From the NCBI GenBank assembly GCA_903813345.2, contig CAIIXF020000009.1, forward strand, positions 498,001 to 562,000: a stretch of 64,000 nt of DNA, in the 5' to 3' direction. Both the position numbers and the translations under genes were made by a program. Position 1 is the first letter of the stretch. Every line of letters starts with the position of its first letter. Below the pieces are notes generated by a model. It did no database searches and was not told the origin of the DNA. It saw nothing but the letters and a program-made list of their open reading frames with translations. Positions 48,736 through 59,533 of this stretch are shown here, in pieces. The stretch is from Owenia fusiformis. Taxonomy: Eukaryota; Annelida; Polychaeta; Sabellida; Oweniidae.

Positions 48736-48872
48736 TTATTGAATGATTTGAAGTGTAATACAGGATATATTCTGCTCTACAAATTCTGTATTGGTACAAG
48801 ACGAAGTCAAGTGCCAATACAGAATATCGAGACAGAATATATATCATGTATTGCACTTCAAATCATTTAATA
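48736..48872. repeat. 137-bp foldback
   Basis: TTATTGAATGATTTGAAGTG at 48736 pairs with CACTTCAAATCATTTAATAA ending at 48872, with inner arms around ATTCTGTATTGG. It follows the mariner end closely. Another weak inverted pair, TACTGAGATT/AATCTCAGTA, is at 48954 and 49020. Confidence 0.75.
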
Positions 48873-49670
48873 ACATTTTTATCGTGTGATCTTAGGCCAA
48901 AACATTTTACTCAGGAGATAATCCCTAAGAATTATTCTGTATTCTCTGTATTACTACTGAGATTTTCCCCACCTCCGTACCAATATTTTCTGTATTGCTA
49001 TGGAGATGATCAATGGGGACAATCTCAGTAGCAAAACAGATTGGTGCAGCACAAGAACTGAACAATCAGAGGGCTTCATTTTACAGATCATACGATAAAT
49101 CTTAATATGCTACAAAAAATTAATATCAGATTTTATGGTGATTTTGTATCTCATATGTCACCACTCACCATTACATCTTCAAAAACAATTGACACTACAA
49201 ACATTGTCATACACTCCCCTTCATAAGTTTGACAACTGGAAGTTTTAGTTTGAAATCATATCAAAGTCTGTCCATGTCTGAATCTTAATTTTGCTCCTTA
49301 ATCACAAAAGTTCTGATATTTACAACAAAATACATTTTTTTAAAATCCCAAAACATAAACAGGCATTAATAGTGATCCAAAAGGGAATTTCCAGTTGCAA
49401 AACATATTGAAGGGGAGTGTACTTTATATATTATATGCTCTGTGAATTCAATCAATTAATTCTCAACCTTGAAATCATACTAGTACTCGTATATTACATG
49501 TATCCACTATCCATCAAATTTTATGAAAATGGTTGAGTCCTGGTTGAGTCCCTGGTGCATAAATATGTCTGGTTGACAGTTGAGCCTCTTAATCAATATG
49601 CCTGGCTGATTCAGAGGACAAAACAGTCTGGTCAAGAAAAATATGTCTGATCGAGTCCATAAATGACAAT
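48873..49670. other. Downstream of MICU1 (3' UTR region)
   Basis: AT-rich. It should include the 3' UTR of the minus-strand MICU1 gene, but no canonical poly(A) signal could be assigned with confidence. Confidence 0.4.
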
Positions 49671-49825
49671 TTAGTGCTCATATAGGGAGGGTGTATTCTG
49701 TCTGGCACACTTCACCATTGATGATAACAACTTTACTAATCCAGTATCTTTCGGCTTTTCCAGTCCCCGCATCACACGTTGCTTCATGACGGAGACAAAC
49801 TCCTTATTGCTTAACTGCCCGTCAT
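49671..49825 (-). CDS. MICU1: MICU1 last exon (canonical EF-hand and C-terminus)
   Basis: Acceptor TTTTTCTTCAG (minus strand) precedes 49825; stop TAA at 49671-49673. Phase 1. Encodes (N)[18 protein letters not shown], then [20 protein letters not shown] and [11 protein letters not shown]. The residues after KPKDTG differ from vertebrate MICU1 at the very end, as expected for a variable tail. Confidence 0.92.
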
Positions 49826-52800
49826 CTGAAGAAAAATATCACATGTTTAGGTTAACATTTTGAATTTTGATCTGCAGAATGTTTCCCAAATTTGCATGTT
49901 TTGCACAATTTGGTAACAGTAATAATCTAACAACAATTAGAGTGCAATGAAAAGTATATGCAAAATGTAAAAGATTTCAAAAGGTTTCATCTAAAGGATG
50001 CTATTGTTTTTGACAAGCTGTATATTAAGAAATAGAAAAAGAAAATAAACAGGATGCAACTTTCAATTTTTTAAAACATAACATGTATATTTGTGTACAC
50101 TTTTTTTAATGTCATTCAGTTAACACCCCTGACTCGGCACTTAGCTAAAATGTGGAGAAATATCACATAATATGGGAAGGAGGGTTTCCATTGGCCAATA
50201 ATGAAAGAATGCACAACACAAAGATTATGTTTAATGAAACTTATTTTAGGTACCCTTAAAGCTTCTTAATAAATCACTAACCAGTGTGTTACAAAATTGT
50301 AGAATAAGGCATAATGCACGTGTATATAAATAATGTATGCCAAAAATCATAGTACCAAACATCATAGTACCACATATCATACATGTAGTACCATATATCG
50401 TATGTAGTACCAAATATATCGCTTTGTCACAGACTTTTATTTTATTTATAAATTTTTTACAAGAATATACATCTGAAATGAACTAAAATATCAAATTCAG
50501 AGCTCAATTTTGTATGAGATACTAATCCAAAATAGGCTCTGAAATTGAAACTATTATATTTCGCATTTTTGCGATTTTGAAATTTTGCGGATTCGCTAAT
50601 TATCAGTTTTAAAAATTTTGTCACTATTAATTTTCACGGATTTGTGACCTTGTAAAATTTTGGAATTATTGGAATTCTACAGGTATTATGTTTTGAGAAG
50701 TTTCAAAAATTTGCAGTAACAGTTCCATAGGGAAATCCTATGCAAATGTAATGATCATTACAATACAACATACATTTCAAAATCCAATAGAACAATATTC
50801 AACAGATTATTAAAATTTCTATGGGTGAATAAAATATGCTATACGCCAGCGCATATGTGAAATCATTGAATTTATTGTATGCCTTATATTACCATATATA
50901 TCGATGCGTAGTTTGAGACCTCCACCAAGTAAGTTTAACTATTTTATCTAGTGATTTGTATATGTCTTTAACATAAAATTATCATTTACAGTGTATATTA
51001 ATATTTAAACATGTGGTCTTAATCAATGTTGACAAGTTACAATAAACTACAACAGTTTTCATCTTATTAGGAAAGTTACAATATTTTTTATCTTATTGGG
51101 AAATTCTTAAAATTTAAAGTAATTTTAGTTTTTATTAGTAAACCATACTTACCTAATATTGCCACTATGTGCTAACATCCACCATTGAATCTATCTATGG
51201 CCAACTTCCCGGGAATTTCTTGAGCATATTACACTGTGCACCCCCGCACACATGCCCGGATATTCCTCAATTATTCCGCTATAACATTTATGAACATTCT
51301 GCTGTAAGCGGAGGAGGAGGGAGGGACATATTTGTAGTGGCAATATTAGGTAAGTATGGTTTACTAATAAAAACTAAAATTACTTTAAATTTTAAGATTT
51401 TACTACGCAAACCTTTACTACTTACACTAATATTGCCACTATGTGCTGAATCCCAGCCAAGTAGGCGGTGGGTTAAACAGCAGAAAGACCACGGGAATAG
51501 AATAAATTTGCAACAAACTACAAATTGATCAACCCTACAACTTTAGGTAACCCAACTTTACATCCTAAAGCCTTCGGGACTAAGGAACTTAATAACATAG
51601 TACAAGTTCTGGGGTGAAATGTTTAAACTGTGTTAAACACTTAACAAAACTAATTATTCAGATTCACTATGCTAAAAAACTACTGAGTATTATTTCATAT
51701 ATGACTCAATTGGCCACTATGATAAAAAACGGACGTCTATCTATGGCGGGGTAATTCAACCACCAAAGGTCAACAACGAACTTATACCACAGTACAAATT
51801 CTGACATTCTGATTGGCCATAAAGTTAAGAAAAATGTCAGAATATTTTCTAGCATAGTCTTACATGTCTTAGACTTACATACATGACTTGGAAGTAATTT
51901 AAGCTGCCCATTGTGCCTGCTTTAAACATATCTTCCACTCGACTTCTAGAAACAAAGATTGAAGAAGTAGTTACTGGTCTTGACATAATGTTTTCGACCC
52001 TTCTTTAACAGCTACATGTGTATACTTCTGTATACCTTGTACGTGTAAAGAAGCTTTGAGTAAAGGTGAGACGAAGTACTACATCGGTTACCATATGTTG
52101 GACTCTTTATGATCTTCGAACTATGAACACCAGTTGTTTAAATATTCTTGGAATTGTGATAACTCCGAAATCCCAATTACATCTTAAATATTAAACATCT
52201 GGTATAAGTGCTTCTGCAAAGCATTGTAACCCTTAAAGGCCAAGCTGTGTCTGAATGATAAACTACGTAGAGATTCATCATTTACTCATTGCCATTAGGA
52301 TCACATGTTCAATCATTGAAGAACCCATGTACACCCTCCTTATTAGTCGAGTATGCTTGGTTGTTTACAATTCAACAATAAAACTGTGCATATTACCGAA
52401 CACTTTCTGAAAAAATCGGTAAATTAAAGATAGTCATGTATCCAAACATGTCTAGATGATACCTGCTGAATACAATCCTAGATCTTGGTACAAACCCAAG
52501 AAAGAGATTATAATGGTTAAGAGTGAATAAGTTCAACTGAACCACAACACTAACTCAAAACCTTAAAGAATCATTCGACTCTAGAAGAAGTTATCAGGAC
52601 AAGATCATTTAGGAACTGGTTCTGAAAACCCTCCTCTGATATATGCTGACAATTTACTAGAACAAATTGTACGATATCATGATAGAATATATCATTAGAG
52701 AGTTCCAATTACAACAATTACAGGTAAATAAGACGACTACCAAGTAATTGAGTGGCATTCTAGTCTTATAGCATATATAGTGTGATAAAAAATTCTGCGT

Positions 52801-55800
52801 CTCTTGATAAGAAAAACCTGCAATATATTTATCCACAAAGTTGCTAGGGAAGATATACGTTTCATGTATCTTCTAATATTGCTGTTTAGTCATACACAAA
52901 CATGTATACTATGACTAAAATATGAGTAAATAAACTCATTAGAATGCAATGGAAATGCAAGCTCACATTAATAAGACTATGATGTTCTAAACATCAATAT
53001 TCTTTGAATCTGGAACAACAAACAATTCAAGTGAGACGTCTTGATGTCTAATAGTTACTAGTGTTACACATCAATTGAACTGTAGTGTCAGATGTCACAG
53101 TATTGCTTTCTTGCAATATAGGTGTTAAAAACCCCATCACGCTTCTCATCCTTAAAATCAACAGGTGTTTCACTTTCTCTTGTTGAAAATGAACCCTGAT
53201 TTTGAAGGATAGTCTAGCTGTCAAGCAACGTGGATATTAACAACTACGTTATGGTTTGCATCTTTGAACACAAAAATGTTCTTGGGCAAATTCATCTACC
53301 TTGTAAGTGTTCAAGAACCGTTCCCATATAACATGTATAAATAAAACGAGAATTATTCTCGTATTGAAATCCTCTGTTAAACACCTCAAGAGGTTGACCA
53401 CCATCTGCCTCAATTATGAATGGTACAGAGGAAAATAAAGCAACGTTAAAAGCCTTATTCAATTGCCAAATAGAATAGGCAAACACCACTAAACTACAGT
53501 AGCTAATAGGAATCGAACCGATGACTATGTGGTTCCTGAGAATTTACATTCCTGTGACAGGGCACCAAAATGCCTTGTTAATTACTTGGAATCTTGACAT
53601 CATAAACCTTAGATGTATATTTGTCCTATTAAGGGGGTAGTGACATTACTAGTCTCAGGACAGGACGATTCCTTAATTCAGTGTTCTACTCAGAACAACA
53701 TCTGAAAAAATATACTGTCTCAAAAATGAAACTATTTGATAAAGTATAGATGGAGTTGAAGATAATTCGTATAGAAATATCTCCAAAACCGCACGGAAAC
53801 GACTGTGATTTCCGTTAAAGAACATATGTATAACAGTCAGCAGAAAATGTCTGTGATTCTTAAAATCATGAGACTGTTACAAAAATAACGTGGTCACAAT
53901 TTGATCACGACAATTTTTGGCATATGTGTGAAAAATTGCCAATGTTAATATTAATTGACCAATGCTTAAAAGGTAAGTCTGAATCTCTTGCTTGGAAGAG
54001 CTCATGTGAAGACAAACGAAACCATGTCTATAACAAAGAGTACACTAGCTCTCGAGTATATAGTACTTCAGTACCACTAAATGATGTTTTGAGGTTCTAC
54101 CACCAAGGAAACATGGTAACAAGTGATTCCATGGTGAAAAAACATAAACCTCTAATCAACATGTAAGATCTCTCAAAAAGTGATTGAACTGAACACTGAT
54201 GCTACACTGATATAAAGTAAACGTGTGGCTATTCAAGACACAAATGTTTACACAGAAGCATGGCACGACTGTGAACCTGTTGAAGATGATACTGTCATGA
54301 CTGAGGCTGGCTCAGTAAAACACTCTTCAAAACAGTGATTAAACTTAAACCGTGTTTAAAAACTGAGCAACCTGAACAAGGTCAAAATAAACAAAAATTC
54401 ATTCTGTGTGTGATGTGGTAGCAAACAGGCCAATGGTCTGGATATACAGATATAGGGACTTGTTATAAGTAAGTACAACTACTTCCCCTCGTCACAAAAT
54501 AAAACCATTGGAATAACACCCAAGGTTGTAGTGAAAAACACAGAATTTGATTTACAGTCTCTTGAACTGACTTACCAAGAGATCTGAAAAGTCATCTTAG
54601 ACTTCAATAATCAACTTTTGACTTCAAAAGCTGTCAAGGCTAAGAAAAATAAAGGAAACAAAACATTTACTGAGGTGATGTTTTAGACATAACCTTACTT
54701 TAACTGGCAAACTAAAAGCCGCCAAATGTTTAAGTTTTCAAAAAACCTCGACTGTAATCTTAATTCCTCAAACAATTAACACTGAGTTGAATGCTTTATG
54801 AGAAGCATCTGGAGAAAGTAACCTATGTCAAAGATACTTCCGCCAACTCAACTCTGAACGTTATTATTCCAGGAATAGAGTCTAAATAGGAGTATTCAGA
54901 AATGATTCTTGTAGAATATAAAGATTTCAGTCAGAAATGACAAGTTCATGACATTGTCATTTGTCAACGCATACAACACTTCTTATATGAATAAGTACTT
55001 GTGTTGTTCAGTTGTTGGCTAATATAGCTAGAAGGATAGTCTAGTGACTCAAAACTAAAACAATCTAAGTCACCTTCTACTTCTCTGTTGAAGAGACGGA
55101 ATCAACCAATAACAGGATGATTGTGATCATCCGTGAATTGTTTTCTTCAGCATATAGTAATAGCAACATCTACAATTACTTGGAGAAAAACAGAAACGCA
55201 CAATCAGAGACAATAACTTATAGGTCTCTGATTCGAAAAGATCTACTTGGAAGATGAGTAGGCTAAAAAGCTATATTGGTCTTTTCTGTGAAGAAGATGA
55301 CGACTTCACAGTAGGCCTACTGTAAATCTTACAGTTACTTTTGTTAATCTTTAGCCTATCCTTTTTCTGAACAGTAGACAAACAACTCAGTCCAGAAATA
55401 ACTGTACCAAATGCATAAGTGACAAACTTATCCTGCTGCGTATAACTAGTATAAAAACTAAATGGACTAAATAAACTAATTATACTGTGGTCAGCATACG
55501 TGTTCTATGTATGAATACTACACCAGGTTTTACAACATACAGTGTTATTTTCTAAATACATTTAAATGTATGTGAACCAATTAAGTGTCTTCATCTGAAC
55601 ATCATCGTGATCACGCTACTGTAAGGAAGAAATATCTTCTGTAAGATGAAGAAATATCTTCTTCATCCTAGGATCATACAGTCTATGCTCGACACATGTC
55701 AAAACCTGAAAGACAAATTTACTGGTGTATTTATTTCTTCATGTTTACATAATCATGTTTAAATATCGGGACTGGAGTCCTTTTATAAACTATGCATAAA

Positions 55801-58800
55801 GAAAAGAGATAACTGCGTTCTAATGAACACGTATGTGTTTTCATTGTGGACTTACAACCCAAAAACATATGAGCAGTAAAGAAGCCATCTTCAGATGTAG
55901 ATGTAGATATTTTTCAAATTTCTCATATTCATCTGGAACTGAACATTTACACATTTTATGTGATAAATACAGAGACGAAGAATTGAGAGCTATGTAAACT
56001 TGAACAGTTAATGTTTTCTTTATGGACTGACAACCAAATGAAAGACCTCAATATAAGGCAAGGTACTGTAGGCATAAACAGTGTCTACCTTCTTCGGGCT
56101 TCCTTACTTTCTTATCTGGATTGAAAACCTCTCATGTAACATAACACAGAGAAGAACATTACGTTCTCTGTACATGATGTCTTCTGATGGTCTAATGACC
56201 CCTGTGAAATTGTCATTTATATATGACAAATTGTCTGGAAAAAGGTCAATTGTACACTAGAGACCTTTTCCATATGCTTACTATAATCTCATGTCGGGAC
56301 TGAAGACCCTATATGGAGTAAGCAAAGATAAAACGAACGAGGTAAGATCTTCGACATTTTATATATCAGATGTTTTCTTTGTGGACTAACAACCCAAAGA
56401 AAAAACCTTGAAAACTTGTCTTATAGTTCCATATGATCTATTTTCCTCGTCCTCTTACTTTCATTTGTAACTGATGAACCTGTAGAACAACTAACTTCCT
56501 AGTTCCGTGTCCATAGTCACAAGTTAATTGTAAATTTATTGCGATTCTAAAATTTCCGACTTTACAGAAGGAAAATGGCGGAATAATTGAGGAATATCCG
56601 GGCATGTGTGCGGGGGTGCACAGTGTAATATGCTCAAGAAATTCCCGGGAAGTTGGCCATAGATAGATTCAATGGTGGATGTTAGCACATAGTGGCAATA
56701 TTAGTGTAAGTAGTAAAGGTTTGCGTAGTAAAAAGATTGGGTTTGTTTGACCTATATATCATAATACCTCTTTCTAATTATCCTTTTCATTTTCAAAACG
56801 CTAAAGTGAGAAACAAACAAGAAATTATCAAATTTTGTAAGATCAATAATTGTTAAATACAATGACATCATTTTAAAAAACAAATCGAACAAAGATTTCA
56901 GTGTTGTACAGCTTTAATATACTCTAAAATGAAATACAGCATTATTATAGCTTTTATGTTAACCCAATTCCTATTGGTTAATTTCTAGCAAGCTCCTGGA
57001 AATCTGGCCAATGAAAAACCTCCTACCTTCTCATCAATCCATGGGACAACTCTGTTACCCCAAGCATTCCCTAACATTTTCAAAAATGTTTTAGAAAGCT
57101 TCATTTCCCGAGGACGGGTGAAACCAAATGTCGCATGAGGCTTCAATGCAGACATGAAGGCTTTCCCAGACAATTCATTTGTGTCTAAAAAGGCAGCCAA
57201 ACATTTGGATTAAAATAGAATAGTGAAAAAAAGGGTGACTTGAATCAGATGTATAAGATGTATAAATAATGTAAAAAGGAAAAAAGAATACAGAAAAGAA
57301 GCTCAATACACTACAATGCAGTGACGAAATAGTACACATCAGAAATTCTAAAATGCAGTCAAATCTGAACTATTAACAAGCCAGACAGAAATATAAATCA
57401 TAAAAATATTCTAAAGTAAAATCTGTAAGAGCTAAACACAAATCAACTTAACAATGTGATGATGAGGCTCAGATTAAAACTAGATAATGGCAACTCCGCG
57501 GAGTAGCAAATCCCAACGAACAAAATATCAATTACCGAATTCCAATCAATTTTACTCATTACTTTGGTTAAAATTGAAAAATTTAGATTTTAGAATTGCG
57601 AATTCCTGCAAAGCAGTCATTTTGAATTTTCTGAGGTACAAATCTGAAAAATAATAGCATAATTGTGATCTACTCCAAAATTCCTTCAATTTGAGTATAA
57701 TATAGCCATACTTTGAAGGGATCGAAAAATGATTGCGAAATTGTACATTAGATGGCCATTTTGAATTTCACGAGGCTCGAATCAGAAAAAAGATACAATA
57801 TTTGCAATCTACTCTTAATTGCCTTTCATTTGAGTATAATAAAGCTATACTTCAGAAAGATCTAAAAATTAGCGAAAATTTCTGTTTTCCTGACCCCCCA
57901 TACACAGCCCCTGGGGGTCAGGATGAAAATCAAGGAATATATGTGAAAAAGATAGATGTTGCGAATATACTACCAACATTTCAAACAATAATATAATTAC
58001 TTTGGTTTAGAATGAAAAATTTATGATTTTTGCGAAAAAGTCCCGTCATTTTTAAAGCGGCGGCCATCTTGAAAAATTTTTTTTTGTGTAAAACTATTCA
58101 TCAATATACATCTTTCCACCAAATATGAAGAAAATCTGTCTGCTAATATTTGAGTTATCTTCCGGATGGACAGACGGACGGACGGACGGATGGACTGACT
58201 GACTGACGGACTGACAGACTGACAGACGGAGGGCTTCACTATATCCCTACCGAACTTCGTTCGTTGGGATAAAAATGATGAGATTAAGGGGAGTAGCAAG
58301 GGCTTAAATATTGCTAAGGCAATAGTGGAGACAATTTCACCCATGAGTTACAATATTTACATGTGCTACTTACTATCCTCATCAAATATGGTGAACACAA
58401 CGTTTACAATATGGTCACTGAGCGTTACATGGGCCACTGTAGAAGCTACATGTTTTAAGGTGGCTGAAATATAAAAAATATTTAAATTGAATTTTCTAAA
58501 AAGTAAAATGTATTGATACGCTTGTTAAATTCTCGGCATGAATAAGTTGCTTTGGTAAAAGACAAGACGAGGCATGATACAATCCATAAAGGTTTTAAAA
58601 GGAGTTATTATATTATTTTCTTTGAAAGTATTTCTTGTTCAATATTGAAGGTACCGAGTCTTTAGAGCATTTTTTTATTATTTATTCAAAATTCTGTATT
58701 TGGATTCATTTTAGATTGCTTCTTAACAGGTAGCTTCATCTGCAATTTTATGTACAAGAGAAAATTAATTTATAACTAACCTCTAAATCATAGTAACAAA

Positions 58801-59060
58801 AAATAGTTCACATAAAGCCATCCAATATAATTCAATTCAAATGCAGTTCTGAGGAACATAGTAGTTACCACCCAACCAACCCCCCCCCCCACACACACAC
58901 CCTCCCATCACTCCCCCCACACCCTCCCATCCCCCACACCCTTCCTCATACCTTGATCAATTGATGCTCCAGCTACATGATAGAAAGTCAATGCTGTATC
59001 AACATCATTGATGCTACTCAACAAACTGAAGAAATCCTGGAACTCTCTGAAGGATATTCC
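49671..59060 (-). CDS. MICU1: Mitochondrial calcium uptake protein 1 (MICU1), 3' part, three exons
   Basis: Calcium-sensing gatekeeper of the mitochondrial calcium uniporter, acting in the intermembrane space. Minus-strand exons 58952-59060, 58374-58463 and 49671-49825 join in frame. Exon A encodes [20 protein letters not shown] and [16 protein letters not shown]; exon [21 protein letters not shown] and FDED; exon [21 protein letters not shown] and GLEKPKDTG. The join [12 protein letters not shown] makes a complete 12-residue EF-hand loop (D, D, D at 1, 3, 5; G6; E12), split by the last intron. The [13 protein letters not shown] tail is diagnostic for MICU1 rather than MICU2/3. 5' exons (signal, first EF-hand) are not found up to 64000 and probably lie outside. 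A possible alternative last exon is at 56985-57184. Confidence 0.9.
49826..51103. other. MICU1 last intron, 3' portion
   Basis: AT-rich intron sequence. 'Atagtaccaaa.atcat' words repeat at 50340-50420. No gene recognised. Confidence 0.5.
51104..51396. mobile_element. Foldback with 63-bp arms enclosing part of the large element's end
   Basis: Arms 51104-51167 and 51335-51396 are almost perfectly inverted (TTAGTAAACCATACTTACCT and its inverse). The 167-bp loop (51168-51282 part) matches the inner right end of the 5.3-kb element at 56573-56690 in inverted orientation. It abuts that element's left end at 51397. Confidence 0.75.
51397..56734. mobile_element. 5.3-kb hairpin-rich inverted-repeat element in the MICU1 intron
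   Basis: Left end TTTTACTACGCAAACCTTTA...CACTAATATTGCCACTATGT at 51397-51442, inverted at 56694-56734. The right end continues the match inward to 56573 with the adjacent foldback. The interior has no convincing protein. It is crowded with short perfect hairpins, for example AATCAGAGAC/GTCTCTGATT (55202-55233), TTTAGTCAT/ATGACTAAA (52885-52918), TCTGACATT/AATGTCAGA (51800-51842), GATGAAGAA/TTCTTCATC (55645-55668), CAATTTTT/AAAAATTG (53911-53938), ACGAGAAT/ATTCTCGT (53346-53362). A stem-loop word 'ttttc.ttgtggact.acaaccca' recurs near 55837, 56012 and 56378. Confidence 0.75.
56735..56984. other. Possible 3' UTR of the alternative MICU1 terminal exon
   Basis: Downstream (minus strand) of the TAG at 56985-56987. 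The word ATTAAA, a common variant poly(A) signal, occurs on the minus strand at about 56915-56920. Otherwise plain AT-rich sequence. Confidence 0.3.
56985..57184 (-). CDS. MICU1: Candidate alternative terminal exon of MICU1 (EF-hand loop lacking key ligands)
   Basis: Minus-strand acceptor GGCTGCCTTTTTAG precedes 57184, followed by an open frame of 65 codons and TAG. It is in phase 1, the same as the canonical last exon. Joined to exon B it gives [19 protein letters not shown], then [20 protein letters not shown] and [12 protein letters not shown]. This lines up with canonical [27 protein letters not shown]...LVKLLSSM. The loop has T, N, A where the canonical exon has D5, G6, E12, so calcium binding by this EF-hand should be lost. 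It lies between exon B and exon C on the same strand. A donor (AAG/GTAGGA at about 57023) exists but would join exon C out of frame, so a terminal exon is the simpler reading. No transcript evidence. Confidence 0.6.
57185..58373. repeat. MICU1 intron with degenerate repeats and a GGAC/GACT microsatellite
   Basis: 57490-58000 holds two to three diverged copies of a ~170-bp unit ('ttttgaatttc..gaggc', 'gatctactc.', 'tttgagtataat', 'gccatactt'). 58168-58230 is a GACG/GACT/GACA tetranucleotide run. TCCCAACGAAC at 57511 is inverted at about 58259. No gene. Confidence 0.65.
58374..58463 (-). CDS. MICU1: MICU1 penultimate exon in the window
   Basis: 90 bp, acceptor ATATTTCAG, donor GTAAGT after GATGAGGATA. 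Reads (A)[18 protein letters not shown] then [11 protein letters not shown], the helix and first loop residues of the C-terminal EF-hand. Phase 1 at both borders. Confidence 0.92.
58874..58945. repeat. C-rich tract (G-runs on the MICU1 sense strand) next to a donor site
   Basis: CCCCCCCCCCCACACACACA followed by repeated CCCTCCCAT and CCCCCCACA. On the minus (transcribed) strand these are many GGG runs, 7 to 78 bases downstream of the donor GTATG of exon 58952-59060. Confidence 0.9.
58952..59060 (-). CDS. MICU1: MICU1 exon upstream of the EF-hand exon
   Basis: 109 bp, acceptor ATATTTCAG, donor GTATGAG. Reads [20 protein letters not shown] then [16 protein letters not shown], matching the MICU1 block '[15 protein letters not shown]'. 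Phase 0 in, phase 1 out. Confidence 0.92.
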
Positions 59061-59103
59061 CTGAAATATAATACAGACAAGATTTTAATAAGGGAAAACA
59101 TTC

Positions 59104-59302
59104 AGTGCTGAGTAATTCATATGTCAGTTAGAAGAATATCACCAGGGCTGAGTAATTCATATGTCAGTTAGAAGAATATCATCCAAGTTTGTAAGGGCTA
59201 GGCAATCTATTTTTCAATAGGCAGAATATCACCAAAGCTTGCCAGGGCCGAGTAATTTAATTGTCATTGGAAGAATGTTACTAAAGTTTGTCAGGGCTGA
59301 GG
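59104..59302. repeat. ~60-bp degenerate tandem repeat, 4 copies
   Basis: 'Gggctgagtaattcatatgt' followed by 'cagttagaagaatatcacc' recurs with rising divergence at 59104, 59151, 59205 and 59247. Intron sequence. Confidence 0.75.
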
Positions 59303-59533
59303 GATAGTTTCAAAAGGTTGGGTAAAACAAGATTTCAATATGGGAGATGGGCCAAACAACTTTTGATAAATTTGATGTATAGAGTTTTGGCTTGGAGAGG
59401 GAATTAGACTAAGATTGAATGAATATTGTTTCACAAAACTATAAACATTTGGACACCACCCCTGAATAGATAATTTTATATGGCAACCAAAATTATTCTC
59501 ATATAAAAGGTTGATATCCAACCCTATTCAATA

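Noticed and set aside
53924-54166. 80-residue open frame in the hairpin-rich element
   Set aside because: No motif; the surrounding sequence is dominated by inverted repeats in all frames.
59291-59521. Open frame on the minus strand beside the LINE
   Set aside because: Outside the LINE borders set by the target duplication and resembles no LINE domain.
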